Below are positions 26,513-33,844 of a DNA stretch of 46,036 bases, piece by piece. The stretch spans positions 1 through 46,036 of the IMG/VR virus record IMGVR_UViG_3300035670_000378. One strand, given 5' to 3'. The notes below the pieces were generated by a model, which was not told the origin of the DNA, ran no database searches, and saw only the letters and a list, made by a program, of their open reading frames with translations. Source of the DNA: a virus. The stretch's first letter is position 1, and every line of letters begins with the position of its first letter. Both the position numbers and the translations under genes were made by a program.

Positions 26513-26856
26513 TCAGGTGGAATGTTGTGGGAAGCCGCCCAGAGGAAGCCATGCTTCTCAGCCCAGGCGGCGTAGGTTGTCTTGGAGGCCTTTGTCAGGG
26601 TGTTGTAGGGCTGCTGGAACACCAGACGGATGTCCAGCTCCGGGTGGGCCTTGCGGACGGCCAGCATCTTGCGGCGATCCTCAGGCTTGAAGTAACCCTT
26701 GGCCTCGATGATCACCCCATTCGGGAGGATGAAGTCTGGGGTATAGACAGCCTCAAGCGTGTATGGAAGCTTGAGTGTTTCATACTCGAATGGGTGATCA
26801 TTTAGCTCCAGCCACCGGGCCAGCCTCTCTTCGAGCCGGGACCGGTAGTTTGTCAT
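26500..26856 (-). CDS. Endonuclease I (Holliday junction resolvase), T7 gp3-like
   Basis: 118 residues. The motif order YRSRLEERLARWL, TPDFILPNG, IIEAKGYFKPEDRRKM carries the PD-(D/E)XK-type catalytic residues of T7 endonuclease I (the E of SRLEE, D of PDF, E and K of EAK). It cleaves branched DNA and host DNA. ATG overlaps the SSB stop. Length is shorter than T7 gp3 (149). Confidence 0.93.
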   Translation of the reverse strand: MTNYRSRLEERLARWLELNDHPFEYETLKLPYTLEAVYTPDFILPNGVIIEAKGYFKPEDRRKMLAVRKAHPELDIRLVFQQPYNTLTKASKTTYAAWAEKHGFLWAASHNIPPEWFH

Positions 26857-27431
26857 CAGAAGGGCACGTCGTCCTCGTCGTCCTCACCCAGGTCGGCATC
26901 AGCCGGGGGCTGGTAGTTGGGGCTGCTGGCCTTGAAGCCCTCGCTGGAGCCAAACAGGGCAGCCACGTCTTCCGGCTCAAGCTCGCCTGCGTCAGAGCCA
27001 CCCCCGCTGGATACCAGCTTGATGATCTGAACGCCACGAACCTTGAAGCTGGAGCCAGCCTTGTTGCCGTAGACGTAAGGCTTCACGTCGACGATGACCT
27101 TGACCACAGTGCCCTTCCAGATCTGGGTATCCAGGTCCACAGGGGCCCCATCGGTGTCGACCCATGGGAACATGGGGGCAGTGCTGTCACCACCATAGGA
27201 GACCTTCACCAGGCCATCCTCGTCCCACTTGGGAAGAGCCTTTTCGTGGCGCTTACCACCGAGCTTGTTGGCACCCCAGGCGAGGCACTTTTCGTGCTGC
27301 TCCTCGAACTCAGAGAGGAGTTCAGGGGGGATACGGAAAGAGATGGTGCAGTTGTTGAACTTCCCACTCGGCTTGAGGGCATTGATGTAACCCTCCAGCG
27401 TGGTGGTGAAGATGAAGCGTCCTTCAGTCAT
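26856..27431 (-). CDS. Single-stranded DNA-binding protein, T7 gp2.5-like
   Basis: 191 residues from ATG 27431 (MTEGRFIFTTTLEG), which aligns with the gp2.5 start. A GTG at 27473, in a GTGA overlap with the previous gene, would add 14 residues; a purine-rich stretch sits too close to that GTG, so the choice is uncertain. The core is an OB-fold-like beta protein with a FPWVDTDGAPVDL region and a KGTVVKVIVDVKPYVYG strand pair. The tail is acidic and ends in an aromatic residue (DEDDVPF), the feature gp2.5 uses to contact polymerase and helicase. Confidence 0.92.
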   Translation of the reverse strand: MTEGRFIFTTTLEGYINALKPSGKFNNCTISFRIPPELLSEFEEQHEKCLAWGANKLGGKRHEKALPKWDEDGLVKVSYGGDSTAPMFPWVDTDGAPVDLDTQIWKGTVVKVIVDVKPYVYGNKAGSSFKVRGVQIIKLVSSGGGSDAGELEPEDVAALFGSSEGFKASSPNYQPPADADLGEDDEDDVPF

Positions 27432-27469
27432 GGGAACGTAGGTGTAGATGCGGTGTGGTAATGCGGAGA

Positions 27470-27781
27470 TCACTCCTCGTCATCGAACAAGGCACAGTCA
27501 TCATCCGGCAGCTCAGCCAGGTTGATGGCATCGATAGCCGCGTCGACATCGAAGTCCTCGTCAAGGACACAGGAGCGGCCCTGGTCGTAGGCCTCAAGAC
27601 ACATGGTCACGGGCATACCTTCGGAGGCAGCGATCACGAAGGCAGCGATTCCGGTCTGGTCAGCGAGGTACTCGATGAAGTCCTCACCCTCCTCGATGTC
27701 ACAGAACTCCTCGTAGAGGTAGGACACAACATCTTCGGACCAACCGGTGAGTTTGGTGCCTTGTTGAATGGGGTTGCTCAT
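27470..27781 (-). CDS. Very acidic protein directly after RNA polymerase
   Basis: 103 residues, strongly acidic; the end reads LPDDDCALFDDEE and the middle DIEEGEDFIEYLAD. ATG overlaps the RNA polymerase stop by one base (TGATG). No homologue recognised. Position between the polymerase and SSB is where T7 encodes its host-takeover proteins such as gp1.2 and gp2. A DNA mimic, an RNA polymerase regulator or an SSB-interacting factor are possibilities, none supported by motif. Confidence 0.8.
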   Translation of the reverse strand: MSNPIQQGTKLTGWSEDVVSYLYEEFCDIEEGEDFIEYLADQTGIAAFVIAASEGMPVTMCLEAYDQGRSCVLDEDFDVDAAIDAINLAELPDDDCALFDDEE

Positions 27782-30135
27782 CAGCAGAAGAGGTAGGTGG
27801 AATTGAGGGCATCCTCAATGTTGAGGGTGTTGATCATGACCTCAGGATCGAAGTCGACACCCAGTTGCTGGGCCCAGTCTTGAAGTATTGGCTGAGAGTA
27901 CATCTCTACGAATGCTTCACGGATCTTGGTGTTGGCCCAGTCCAGATCACAGGACCGCATGAGGATGCAGTCGTGGATCAGTGTGAAGGGAAGCTGGCAG
28001 TTGGCGTAGGTCAGGTGAAGCAGGGCAGCATCAAGGCTGTGGATCAGGTTGGGGGCTGACCCACCTCGGTGACCACTGCGGTCCACAGACAGCTCGTTCC
28101 AGGGCTTGAAGACCCTGGCCTGGACACGAGACCCAAGAAGCTTGGTCTGAACGACCTCGGTCTCCTTGACGCGGCAGTCCTGGGTGACGGGGAACCCGGA
28201 GGGGGTGACCCAGGTGACAGCCTCATGGCCTTGGTCGATGTGAGCAACAGCCGCCCGCTGGATGTATCCCATAGCTTTGATGGGGCCAGGAATAACCGCA
28301 GGGATGGCCTGCTGGAAGACAGCCTTGGTGACCAGCGACAGCTCCACAGGGGAACCATCCTCGAAGGTCTTAGGCAGCTCCTCGCGTATGTAGCCACGGG
28401 CGCTGTTCATGGTGACCCCATAGGGCGTGGTCATCACGGTGCGCTTGGTGACCTTGCGGTTCATCAGCGGGTGGTAGGCCTCAGGAAGGAACTCCTTGGC
28501 CTTCTCAGCCACGAGTGCATAGGCGTCAGTGGGTTTCTGGGTAGGAACCACGTTGACCATCTGGGCAGCCGACAAGTCCTTGGTCAGGGCACTGAGGTGC
28601 TGGAGACCAGAACAGGTGGCGTCGACCGACACAGGAAGACCTGAGGTCGATCGGGTTTTCTCGATCACGCAGTCGTTGTATTCGACACACGCAGCATAGA
28701 AGCACCAGGGCTCCTCAGCTTGCGACCACTCAGACAGGTTGTCCAAGGGGTCTTTGGCGATTCGAGAAATCAGATTGTGGTTGTTGTCGACCCAGGCTTG
28801 ACGCTCGTCCATTGGGGCCTTGTCCAGACCCCAGGTAGTGGCGACCTGAAAGGCAAGCCAATAGGGGTTGACATCACCCTCCTCAGCGAAGAGGAAAAGG
28901 CTCTTGTCAAAGTCTGTCCCTTGGGGGCTGAGGCTTGTGACAAGTGGATAAACCCTTCCACGGAAGTCGAAGCTCCAGGGAATCCAGAACGACTCCTCAT
29001 CGCGGTACTTGTTCGCTACGAACAGGCATTCACGAGTCCGGTAGTTCTTCTGGGAGACAGAGGCATTGTAGTCCTCTACCTTAGTCCTCAAGCTCTTGTA
29101 CTCCTTCTTGGCTTCATCAGAGGCTGTTTCCCAGTCAGGTTTGATTGGGGGTTCTAGGAGATCCAGGTTCTTGAAAGATCCCAGGGTCAGTCGCTTCTCT
29201 GCCATCACATTCGCTACGTCCAACACAGAGGTGTTGATTCTATAGGGAACCTTCTGGAGATTGTTCAGCATCTGGAGGGCTGGGGTGCCCTTCAGCACTG
29301 TGCAGTGACCTCCGCCCTTTACGCCCCGAATCAGGCCATGCCCTTGCCTCAACTCCGCAGTCAGGTAGCCGCCTTTGGCGGTGTCGGACCACTCGTTGGG
29401 CTCGCACAGCATGGGCCAGTGGCAGGCCGCCATGATCTCGGCCTGGTGGAGCAGAGACAGGCGGGCCCGCTCGAAGGCCTCTGTGGGTTTCAGGTACTTG
29501 GTAGGAACGGCTACACCCTTACGGGTATTGAGAACATCCGCTGGCTTGAACCAGCCGGTGGCGGTCACCAGTCGATCGATCAGCCATGCCCCGACCTTGT
29601 GGGACTGAGAGGGCGTCCATTTAGGCACCTGGGCGTTGACCCGCCGCATCTTGGCTTGAAAGCCCTTGAAGCGGTTCACGTAGCCCTTGTGTTTGTGCTG
29701 GTGCTGGAAGCGGAGTACCTTGTCGAAGTCATCGCTGTGCTCTTTCTGGAAGGCGGACAGGACGATCTCGTCCCGCACGTAGCGGCCCACGGTGGTGCAG
29801 GCCCTGCCGTAGGTGACTTGGTGCTGGATCAGGTTGAGGTCGAGCAGCACCTTGGCCGTGATGAGGGCCAGGGTGGCTGGATCGGTGTCCTTCACCAGTG
29901 CCACATCAGCAGCATCTTTGGTGGCCCACCCAGAGGTGATGCGGCTGAGCTTGCTACCGATCTCCTCAGTGATGTCGAACAGGCTCTGCCTGAGGAAGGC
30001 CTGCCCGTAGACAGTCGAGGAGGCATAGGACTTGTCCTCAGCAAGCTTGGTACGCTCACGCAGGCGAGCCTCTGCCTCCTGCTTAGCTTCAAGTTCCCGC
30101 TGGAATTGACGAGCGAGTTGATTGGTGGTTGCCAT
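27781..30135 (-). CDS. Single-subunit DNA-directed RNA polymerase, T7-like
   Basis: 784 residues (T7: 883), typical of cyanopodoviruses. Motifs in order: SFDFRGRVYPL, with SPQGTDFDKSLFLF following; the catalytic motif PVSVDATCSGLQHLSAL with D505; the O-helix KRTVMTTPYGVTMNSARGYI carrying the essential Lys and Tyr; HSLDAALLHLT; and motif C HDCILM with D722. The C-terminus YLFC resembles the FAFA foot of T7 polymerase. It transcribes the middle and late phage genes leftward. It is preceded directly by a small early gene (TGAATG). Confidence 0.97.
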   Translation of the reverse strand: MATTNQLARQFQRELEAKQEAEARLRERTKLAEDKSYASSTVYGQAFLRQSLFDITEEIGSKLSRITSGWATKDAADVALVKDTDPATLALITAKVLLDLNLIQHQVTYGRACTTVGRYVRDEIVLSAFQKEHSDDFDKVLRFQHQHKHKGYVNRFKGFQAKMRRVNAQVPKWTPSQSHKVGAWLIDRLVTATGWFKPADVLNTRKGVAVPTKYLKPTEAFERARLSLLHQAEIMAACHWPMLCEPNEWSDTAKGGYLTAELRQGHGLIRGVKGGGHCTVLKGTPALQMLNNLQKVPYRINTSVLDVANVMAEKRLTLGSFKNLDLLEPPIKPDWETASDEAKKEYKSLRTKVEDYNASVSQKNYRTRECLFVANKYRDEESFWIPWSFDFRGRVYPLVTSLSPQGTDFDKSLFLFAEEGDVNPYWLAFQVATTWGLDKAPMDERQAWVDNNHNLISRIAKDPLDNLSEWSQAEEPWCFYAACVEYNDCVIEKTRSTSGLPVSVDATCSGLQHLSALTKDLSAAQMVNVVPTQKPTDAYALVAEKAKEFLPEAYHPLMNRKVTKRTVMTTPYGVTMNSARGYIREELPKTFEDGSPVELSLVTKAVFQQAIPAVIPGPIKAMGYIQRAAVAHIDQGHEAVTWVTPSGFPVTQDCRVKETEVVQTKLLGSRVQARVFKPWNELSVDRSGHRGGSAPNLIHSLDAALLHLTYANCQLPFTLIHDCILMRSCDLDWANTKIREAFVEMYSQPILQDWAQQLGVDFDPEVMINTLNIEDALNSTYLFC

Positions 30136-30411
30136 TCAGATCTGCTGGAGGTTACGACGCAGGAGGTTGTCACATTTGGCTGGGGTTGCCCTTTTCACGG
30201 CAGCCTGCCACATGGCTTTTGCGGCTTGTGAGTCTGGGTCAGGGTACTTGATACCTTCCCGGTCCATAAAGCCGTAGAGGGTGGTCACCACCTTCTCCCA
30301 GGAGTGACCATCATTGATGAAACAAACAGCAGCAGTCTTAAGCTCAAGGGTCAGTGGCAGTTGGGAGACAGTCAGCAGAGCTGATGCGCTCAGGCTCAGG
30401 AATTGGGTCAT
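30136..30411 (-). CDS. Hypothetical early protein upstream of RNA polymerase
   Basis: 91 residues from the ATG at 30411 (MTQFLSLSASALLTVSQLPL). A TTG three codons upstream is also possible. The N-terminal 30 residues are hydrophobic and leucine/serine-rich and could associate with membrane; the C-terminal part is basic. It overlaps the previous gene by 68 bases in another frame, a long overlap for this genome. Function unknown. Confidence 0.65.
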   Translation of the reverse strand: MTQFLSLSASALLTVSQLPLTLELKTAAVCFINDGHSWEKVVTTLYGFMDREGIKYPDPDSQAAKAMWQAAVKRATPAKCDNLLRRNLQQI

Positions 30412-30697
30412 GGTGGACAACTCGACGAGTGTGGCGGGTGATGAGTACTTTAGACAGTGCCTGGATCAGTGCTTGGACTTCTTGGACTTCGTCCTCAGCA
30501 CCATCCAGTTGAAGCTGAGCCTTGAGGACACGAATAGGTGACGGTTGGTCGTCCTCGTCATCATCCTCATCGGCAGAGAGTACATCCTCGTGAGCATGAC
30601 ACCGTGCTCCAAGATCAATCAGGTGATCCATCGAGGAGTGGAGTAACTCATACAGGAGCTGATCGTAGTCGGGAAGGTTGTTGAGGTTGAATGCCAT
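30344..30697 (-). CDS. Hypothetical early protein with acidic cluster
   Basis: 117 residues. N-terminal segment NLPDYDQLLYELLHSSMDHLIDL is helical, followed by a dense acidic run (ADEDDDEDDQPSP), a helical EVQEVQALIQALSKV segment and a basic/proline end. The start is adjacent to the upstream stop (TGAATG). No family recognised. Confidence 0.72.
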   Translation of the reverse strand: MAFNLNNLPDYDQLLYELLHSSMDHLIDLGARCHAHEDVLSADEDDDEDDQPSPIRVLKAQLQLDGAEDEVQEVQALIQALSKVLITRHTRRVVHHDPIPEPERISSADCLPTATDP

Positions 30698-30895
30698 TCA
30701 GAGAATCACATCGCATGGGTAACGTTTGAGCCGGTTCTCAGCCTGGTAGGCCAGCATGACTGCCAACCCACGCTTACCGAGGTAGCTGTACTGACGGATC
30801 TTGTTCCGCTTTGCGAGTTTACGGAGCTGCCTCCATGACAAGGTGTCTTCAAGGATGGCGGCGATCTCCTCAGCATCGTTGACAGTCAGGTCCAT
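30698..30895 (-). CDS. Small early protein with SAP-like helical motif
   Basis: 65 residues from ATG 30895 (MDLTVNDAEEIAAIL), which overlaps the upstream stop by 10 bases. The central part, SWRQLRKLAKRNKIRQYSYLGK followed by RGLAVMLAYQ, has the helix-turn-helix-like spacing of SAP or Rho-N nucleic-acid-binding motifs (L-R-x-L-A...G/K-x-L-x-x-x-L). Binding to nucleic acid is an inference. A second protein with a clearer SAP-like region is encoded at 32230-32535. Confidence 0.65.
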   Translation of the reverse strand: MDLTVNDAEEIAAILEDTLSWRQLRKLAKRNKIRQYSYLGKRGLAVMLAYQAENRLKRYPCDVIL

Positions 30896-31044
30896 TCGGG
30901 TCGTTCCCACAGGGTGACAGCGCAGGGGTTGATTCCGGGAAACAGCTCTATAGCTGTCTGAATGGCTTGGCTCTTGGTGTAGGCCAGGATGCACGCAGGT
31001 TGTGGCGATCCGGGGATGACAACATCCCAGTGCTTAAGAGTCAT
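30886..31044 (-). CDS. Small early hypothetical protein
   Basis: 52 residues from ATG 31044 (MTLKHWDVVIPG), which overlaps the upstream gene by 11 bases. It looks like a compact alpha/beta miniprotein: a strand (KHWDVVIPG), a helix (SQAIQTAIELFPGI) and a final strand (CAVTLWERPEW). Function unknown. Confidence 0.62.
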   Translation of the reverse strand: MTLKHWDVVIPGSPQPACILAYTKSQAIQTAIELFPGINPCAVTLWERPEWT

Positions 31045-31285
31045 GTGGGGTCCTGGTTGTGGGTAGTCGGAAGCAAAACTCAAGATGCGCGGCCGAGATC
31101 TCATCACGAAGCTTTAGGACACGAGGGTCTTGAGTGATTGCTGCGGTTCGGAACAGCTCAGTGACCAGGATCCTCTCTTGGTTGGTCAGTGCATCAGACC
31201 CACCTCGGCGGATCTTCTCAAGCACCGCTCTGAACTGGATCCTGCGAGGATCGTCACCATTGGGGCGTGGAAGTGTGGCGGGCAT
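31034..31285 (-). CDS. Early hypothetical protein
   Basis: 83 residues. Basic N-terminus, then a helical region QFRAVLEKIRRGGSDALTNQERILVTELF and another short helix. ATG shares one base with the upstream stop (TGATG). It resembles small helical phage proteins without assigned function. Confidence 0.65.
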   Translation of the reverse strand: MPATLPRPNGDDPRRIQFRAVLEKIRRGGSDALTNQERILVTELFRTAAITQDPRVLKLRDEISAAHLEFCFRLPTTRTPHDS

Positions 31286-31590
31286 CAGACCAGATCAGGA
31301 AAGGAAGCGAAGGAGTTGATCATCACAGCCTGCTGATTGAAGCGGGCCTTGTAGTGGCTGGCGATGGCGTGAATGGCAATGCCATCCTCAAACTCATGGC
31401 TGATGTACGTGAGAACCCGACAAGGCTCAGGCTCTCCATTCCAGAAGCCCAGTTCGTCACGAATGCTAAAGCTCTTGAGCAGGGGGCACACCTCTGAGGT
31501 CACAAACAGGTTCCAGTCGTCCTCAGAGATAGGAGTACTGCCGTCCTGGTAAAGGCCGAAGGTGATGGTGTAGGTGGTGGCCACGGTCAT
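31285..31590 (-). CDS. Early hypothetical protein, possibly DUF3574-like
   Basis: 101 residues with a ferredoxin-like strand/helix pattern: YTITFGLYQDG, SEDDWNLFV, FSIRDELGFWNGE, RVLTYI. The first half resembles the DUF3574 layout (FG...G..vs..dW..F....v.P....f.v....G.W), but the match is only by eye. It starts 3 bases after the preceding stop. Function unknown. Confidence 0.68.
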   Translation of the reverse strand: MTVATTYTITFGLYQDGSTPISEDDWNLFVTSEVCPLLKSFSIRDELGFWNGEPEPCRVLTYISHEFEDGIAIHAIASHYKARFNQQAVMINSFASFPDLV

Positions 31591-31592
31591 GA

Positions 31593-31838
31593 TCAGACGA
31601 TGGTGAAGGGGAGTTTGTAGGGCCGATCCTCACGGGACCGGCGCCTTTGCGGCTTGTGAGACTGCCGCTTGGCCGGAGCAGTCATGTAGAACTCCGGCCG
31701 CCTGCGAGCATCATCCAAGAGCTGGAGCTCTTCATCCGAGGGGACGTACCCGAGCTCAGCGTTGGCCCAGGCACGCTGCCAGTCAAGAGCCAGGCCAGTT
31801 GCGATCGATGTGTGGAGTCCGGACACGGTGCTTGGCAT
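31593..31838 (-). CDS. Early hypothetical basic protein
   Basis: 81 residues. Helical middle (ALDWQRAWANAELGYVPS, DEELQLLDDARRRPEF) and a Lys/Arg-rich tail (KRQSHKPQRRRSREDRPYK) that could bind nucleic acid. The ATG at 31838 lies 56 bases inside the previous gene; no later ATG exists, so the real start might be a non-ATG codon further in. Confidence 0.6.
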   Translation of the reverse strand: MPSTVSGLHTSIATGLALDWQRAWANAELGYVPSDEELQLLDDARRRPEFYMTAPAKRQSHKPQRRRSREDRPYKLPFTIV

Positions 31839-32067
31839 TGAGGAGGATGCGGAGGATGGTCAGCTTACCCGTCAGGGTGCCAACGTCGGTGGGACCCAGG
31901 TTGGTGTCGCTGGTGACGATCCACTGTAGGTCGTCGACAATCCGGAAGATGTCGCGGGTGGTGTGGTCGAGGTGCTCAGCAGTTGTAGGACGGTTGTCCA
32001 TCTCCCTCTTCGCTCTCTTGTAGTCGGCAAAGAAGTCTGCTTCGTCGGGTGAGCTGTAGACGGTCAT
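31783..32067 (-). CDS. Early hypothetical protein
   Basis: 94 residues from ATG 32067 (MTVYSSPDEADFFADY), which makes an ATGA overlap with the upstream gene. Mostly helical: YKRAKREMDNRPTTAEHLDH, DIFRIVDDLQWIV and GTLTGKLTILRILLNAK. Function unknown. Confidence 0.68.
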   Translation of the reverse strand: MTVYSSPDEADFFADYKRAKREMDNRPTTAEHLDHTTRDIFRIVDDLQWIVTSDTNLGPTDVGTLTGKLTILRILLNAKHRVRTPHIDRNWPGS

Positions 32068-32225
32068 CGGTTGGAAGCGTAGGAGGGGTTGGTGGTGCGG
32101 AGGTGGTCGGCCACCCACCCAGGCAGGCGGCCATAGCGTGGATCCACAGGGCCAGCATAGGTGGTGCTGGTGGGTTGCGGCTTGTGGTTGAGCCGGTCGT
32201 GGTGAGCGAGAGCGAGCAGGGACAT
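32064..32225 (-). CDS. Small early protein
   Basis: 53 residues from ATG 32225 (MSLLALAHHDRLNHKP). The end of the protein reads PGWVADHLRTTNPSYASNR. It starts 4 bases after the SAP-like gene ends and finishes with an ATGA overlap. The coupling on both sides supports it as a gene despite its size. Function unknown. Confidence 0.6.
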   Translation of the reverse strand: MSLLALAHHDRLNHKPQPTSTTYAGPVDPRYGRLPGWVADHLRTTNPSYASNR

Positions 32226-32229
32226 GACC

Positions 32230-32535
32230 TCAGAGGGTGGGGTTGACGGAGAGCTCAGCCAGCATAGCGACCAGATCCGCTTTGCGTGCGGAGCGGTAGG
32301 CCTTGCTGGGCAGGCCGAGGGTGACACAGGTTTGACGGAGGTCCCTAACAGTCAGCACCTCCAGCAGGGAGGCGTAGTCGACCGCAGGGCGGCCATTGTC
32401 GACCGCCGCAGGGGCAGACTCAGGGGCAGACTCACGGCCAACGAACCAGGACCAGAAGTGAGGCCAGGCCCGCAGCACCAGGGCGTGAACGGTGGCCACC
32501 ACAAAGAGGGCGGCAGTGATGATGCGGTTGTGCAT
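32230..32535 (-). CDS. Membrane-anchored protein with SAP-like C-terminal domain
   Basis: 101 residues from ATG 32535 (MHNRIITAALFVVATVHALV). Residues about 5-25 form a single transmembrane helix, followed by an aromatic membrane-interface patch (WPHFWSWFVG) and an Ala/Pro/Glu linker. Residues about 58-95 (LEVLTVRDLRQTCVTLGL, then SKAYRSARKADLVAMLAEL) match the SAP/Rho-N pattern L-x-x-L-x-x-x-C-x-x-x-G-L...K-x-x-L-V-x-x-L. This predicts a DNA-binding module tethered to the inner face of the host membrane. Expression early in infection is inferred from position. The domain call is by eye. Confidence 0.72.
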   Translation of the reverse strand: MHNRIITAALFVVATVHALVLRAWPHFWSWFVGRESAPESAPAAVDNGRPAVDYASLLEVLTVRDLRQTCVTLGLPSKAYRSARKADLVAMLAELSVNPTL

Positions 32536-32872
32536 GGAAGGCGATGCAGGGTGTGTGCGTGTTGTGCCCACTGGGTGGTGGGCAATGGCTGCCGGAGGGT
32601 TTGCACCTCCGGACCCGCTTTGACGGATCAGCGTGGCCCCCCTACTTCAAGCGCCGAGGGGCAGGCGATGCACCGGGATTGTCGGGCCAGGTGCGGTCCC
32701 ATCTATTCAGTCCGTCCGTCGTGGCCAGCACTCTCACCCAGGATCTGCCAGGTGGAGGCCTGCTGGTTGGCTTCCGGTGTGTCGTGAACCCACACTAGGG
32801 GCTCAGTGGTCGTCTGGTGGTGGTCTCGTTACAAACCGACACAATCGAGGCGTGCGGCTTGTGAACCCATCA
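32536..32872 (-). other. 337-base early intergenic region with a perfect hairpin and possible miniature genes
   Basis: A perfect 7-bp stem (CCGGAGG with CCTCCGG, seven-base loop) lies at 32592-32612 just ahead of the SAP-like gene. Two tiny frames abut: GTG 32795 to TAG 32703 (30 residues, beginning VWVHDTPEANQQ) followed immediately by ATG 32702 to TGA 32628 (24 residues with a CIAC pair). Neither has a clear ribosome-binding site. I see no other gene. The hairpin may be an RNA-processing site or a terminator between early transcripts. Confidence 0.35.
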
Positions 32873-33463
32873 TCAGAACCTAAGGGGGTTGGACTCGTGG
32901 AGGGCCAACACCCGCAGGCACTCACGGCTCAGCCGCTGCTCGGGGAACTCACCCTCAAAGATAGACACGGCAGCCTGGCCAGCCACCTCAGAAGCGATGA
33001 TGGGCCAGATTTGAGGCGGGGCGGTGTGGAGGTGACCCAGGGTGGTGGCCAGCTCACCCTGCCAGGTGTCATCGACCCCAAGCTTGGCGTGCATGTGGTC
33101 GTGAACCGCCCTGAATGCCAGGTTCTGGTTGGAGGTCATGAGGCCAGCCACCGGGGCAGTCCCCAGCGTCGACACGGGCATGACGCGCTTCTCGCCGGGG
33201 AGGATGGGCCCAGTGAGGGCAGACACCGCCACAGTCAGGGGAACCTCTCGGTCGACAAAGTCGATGCGGGCAGGGATGCCAGCGAACTCCACAGCCAGCC
33301 AGGTGTGGAACATCCAGAGTGTATCTCGGTCGAGGGCGATCTCGTCACCGAGTCTGAATGCCCCGGCCATCGTGGGCAGGAAGCTGGCATCATCGGCCAG
33401 GCGTTGGGCCTGGTGACGGATGGAGAGGGCCAGGCCCTCGGGAATCGTGGTGGTGGTGAACAT
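32873..33463 (-). CDS. Early hypothetical protein with HDHMH motif
   Basis: 196 residues. N-terminal part is helical (LALSIRHQAQRLADDASFL). Around residue 120 lies NLAFRAVHDHMHAKLG, a short histidine-rich motif recurring in uncharacterised actinobacteriophage and cyanophage proteins, followed by an EG-rich helix and a C-terminal LRVLALHESNP. The clustered His/Asp residues could bind metal. No enzyme assignment is justified. Confidence 0.72.
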   Translation of the reverse strand: MFTTTTIPEGLALSIRHQAQRLADDASFLPTMAGAFRLGDEIALDRDTLWMFHTWLAVEFAGIPARIDFVDREVPLTVAVSALTGPILPGEKRVMPVSTLGTAPVAGLMTSNQNLAFRAVHDHMHAKLGVDDTWQGELATTLGHLHTAPPQIWPIIASEVAGQAAVSIFEGEFPEQRLSRECLRVLALHESNPLRF

Positions 33464-33536
33464 CGGAGGAGGTGCGTCGGATGTACAAAGAGCCTAGTCG
33501 GTCGGGTGACATGTGCCACCCAATGTGTCACAGGAC
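33464..33536 (-). other. Hairpin between two early genes
   Basis: GTGACA (33531-33526 on the minus strand) pairs with TGTCAC (33511-33506), with an additional GGGTG/CACCC pairing possible. The upstream leader of the following gene carries CACCTCCTCCG before ATG but no strong promoter. No gene fits in these 73 bases. Confidence 0.35.
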
Positions 33537-33788
33537 TTAACGGAAGCGTTTGGCCCAGCGAGTCCTGCCCCAGCCCTGGCGCATGATGCCTTGATCGACA
33601 GGCGGGGCAGGCGGCTCAGTCCAGCGAGGGCAGCCAGCTTGCCACCAGTCCAGCAGCGCAGCCTCACCATGGCGGGCGCGAATCCAGGTGATGTAGTCGG
33701 CTTCCCAGTCGCGGCTTGTGAGCCCTGCCTGTAGCAGGTCCCAAGGGCTGGGCAGCGATAGGTCAGTGCCGGGGATGGTGTTGAGCAT
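33537..33788 (-). CDS. Early hypothetical tryptophan-rich protein
   Basis: 83 residues with eight tryptophans (for example ALLDWWQAG and GWGRTRW). Segment SPWDLLQAGLTSRDWEADYITWIRARHG looks helical. The end is basic (WGRTRWAKRFR). It follows the first early gene after 56 bases. No family recognised. Confidence 0.65.
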   Translation of the reverse strand: MLNTIPGTDLSLPSPWDLLQAGLTSRDWEADYITWIRARHGEAALLDWWQAGCPRWTEPPAPPVDQGIMRQGWGRTRWAKRFR

Positions 33789-33844
33789 GGGTCGGGTGTG
33801 GTGATGGTGTGGGCCCAGCCGCAGCCAGGCCCTGAGATAGGGGC

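Noticed and set aside
29305-30231. Plus-strand frame of about 300 codons opposite RNA polymerase
   Set aside because: Antisense to a gene with complete catalytic motifs, and the composition is typical of a shadow frame.
32581-32660. Possible tRNA on the minus strand
   Set aside because: The hairpin loop TGCAAAC resembles a T-loop, but no acceptor partner for GGCAGCC and no valid anticodon loop are present; treated as a simple hairpin.
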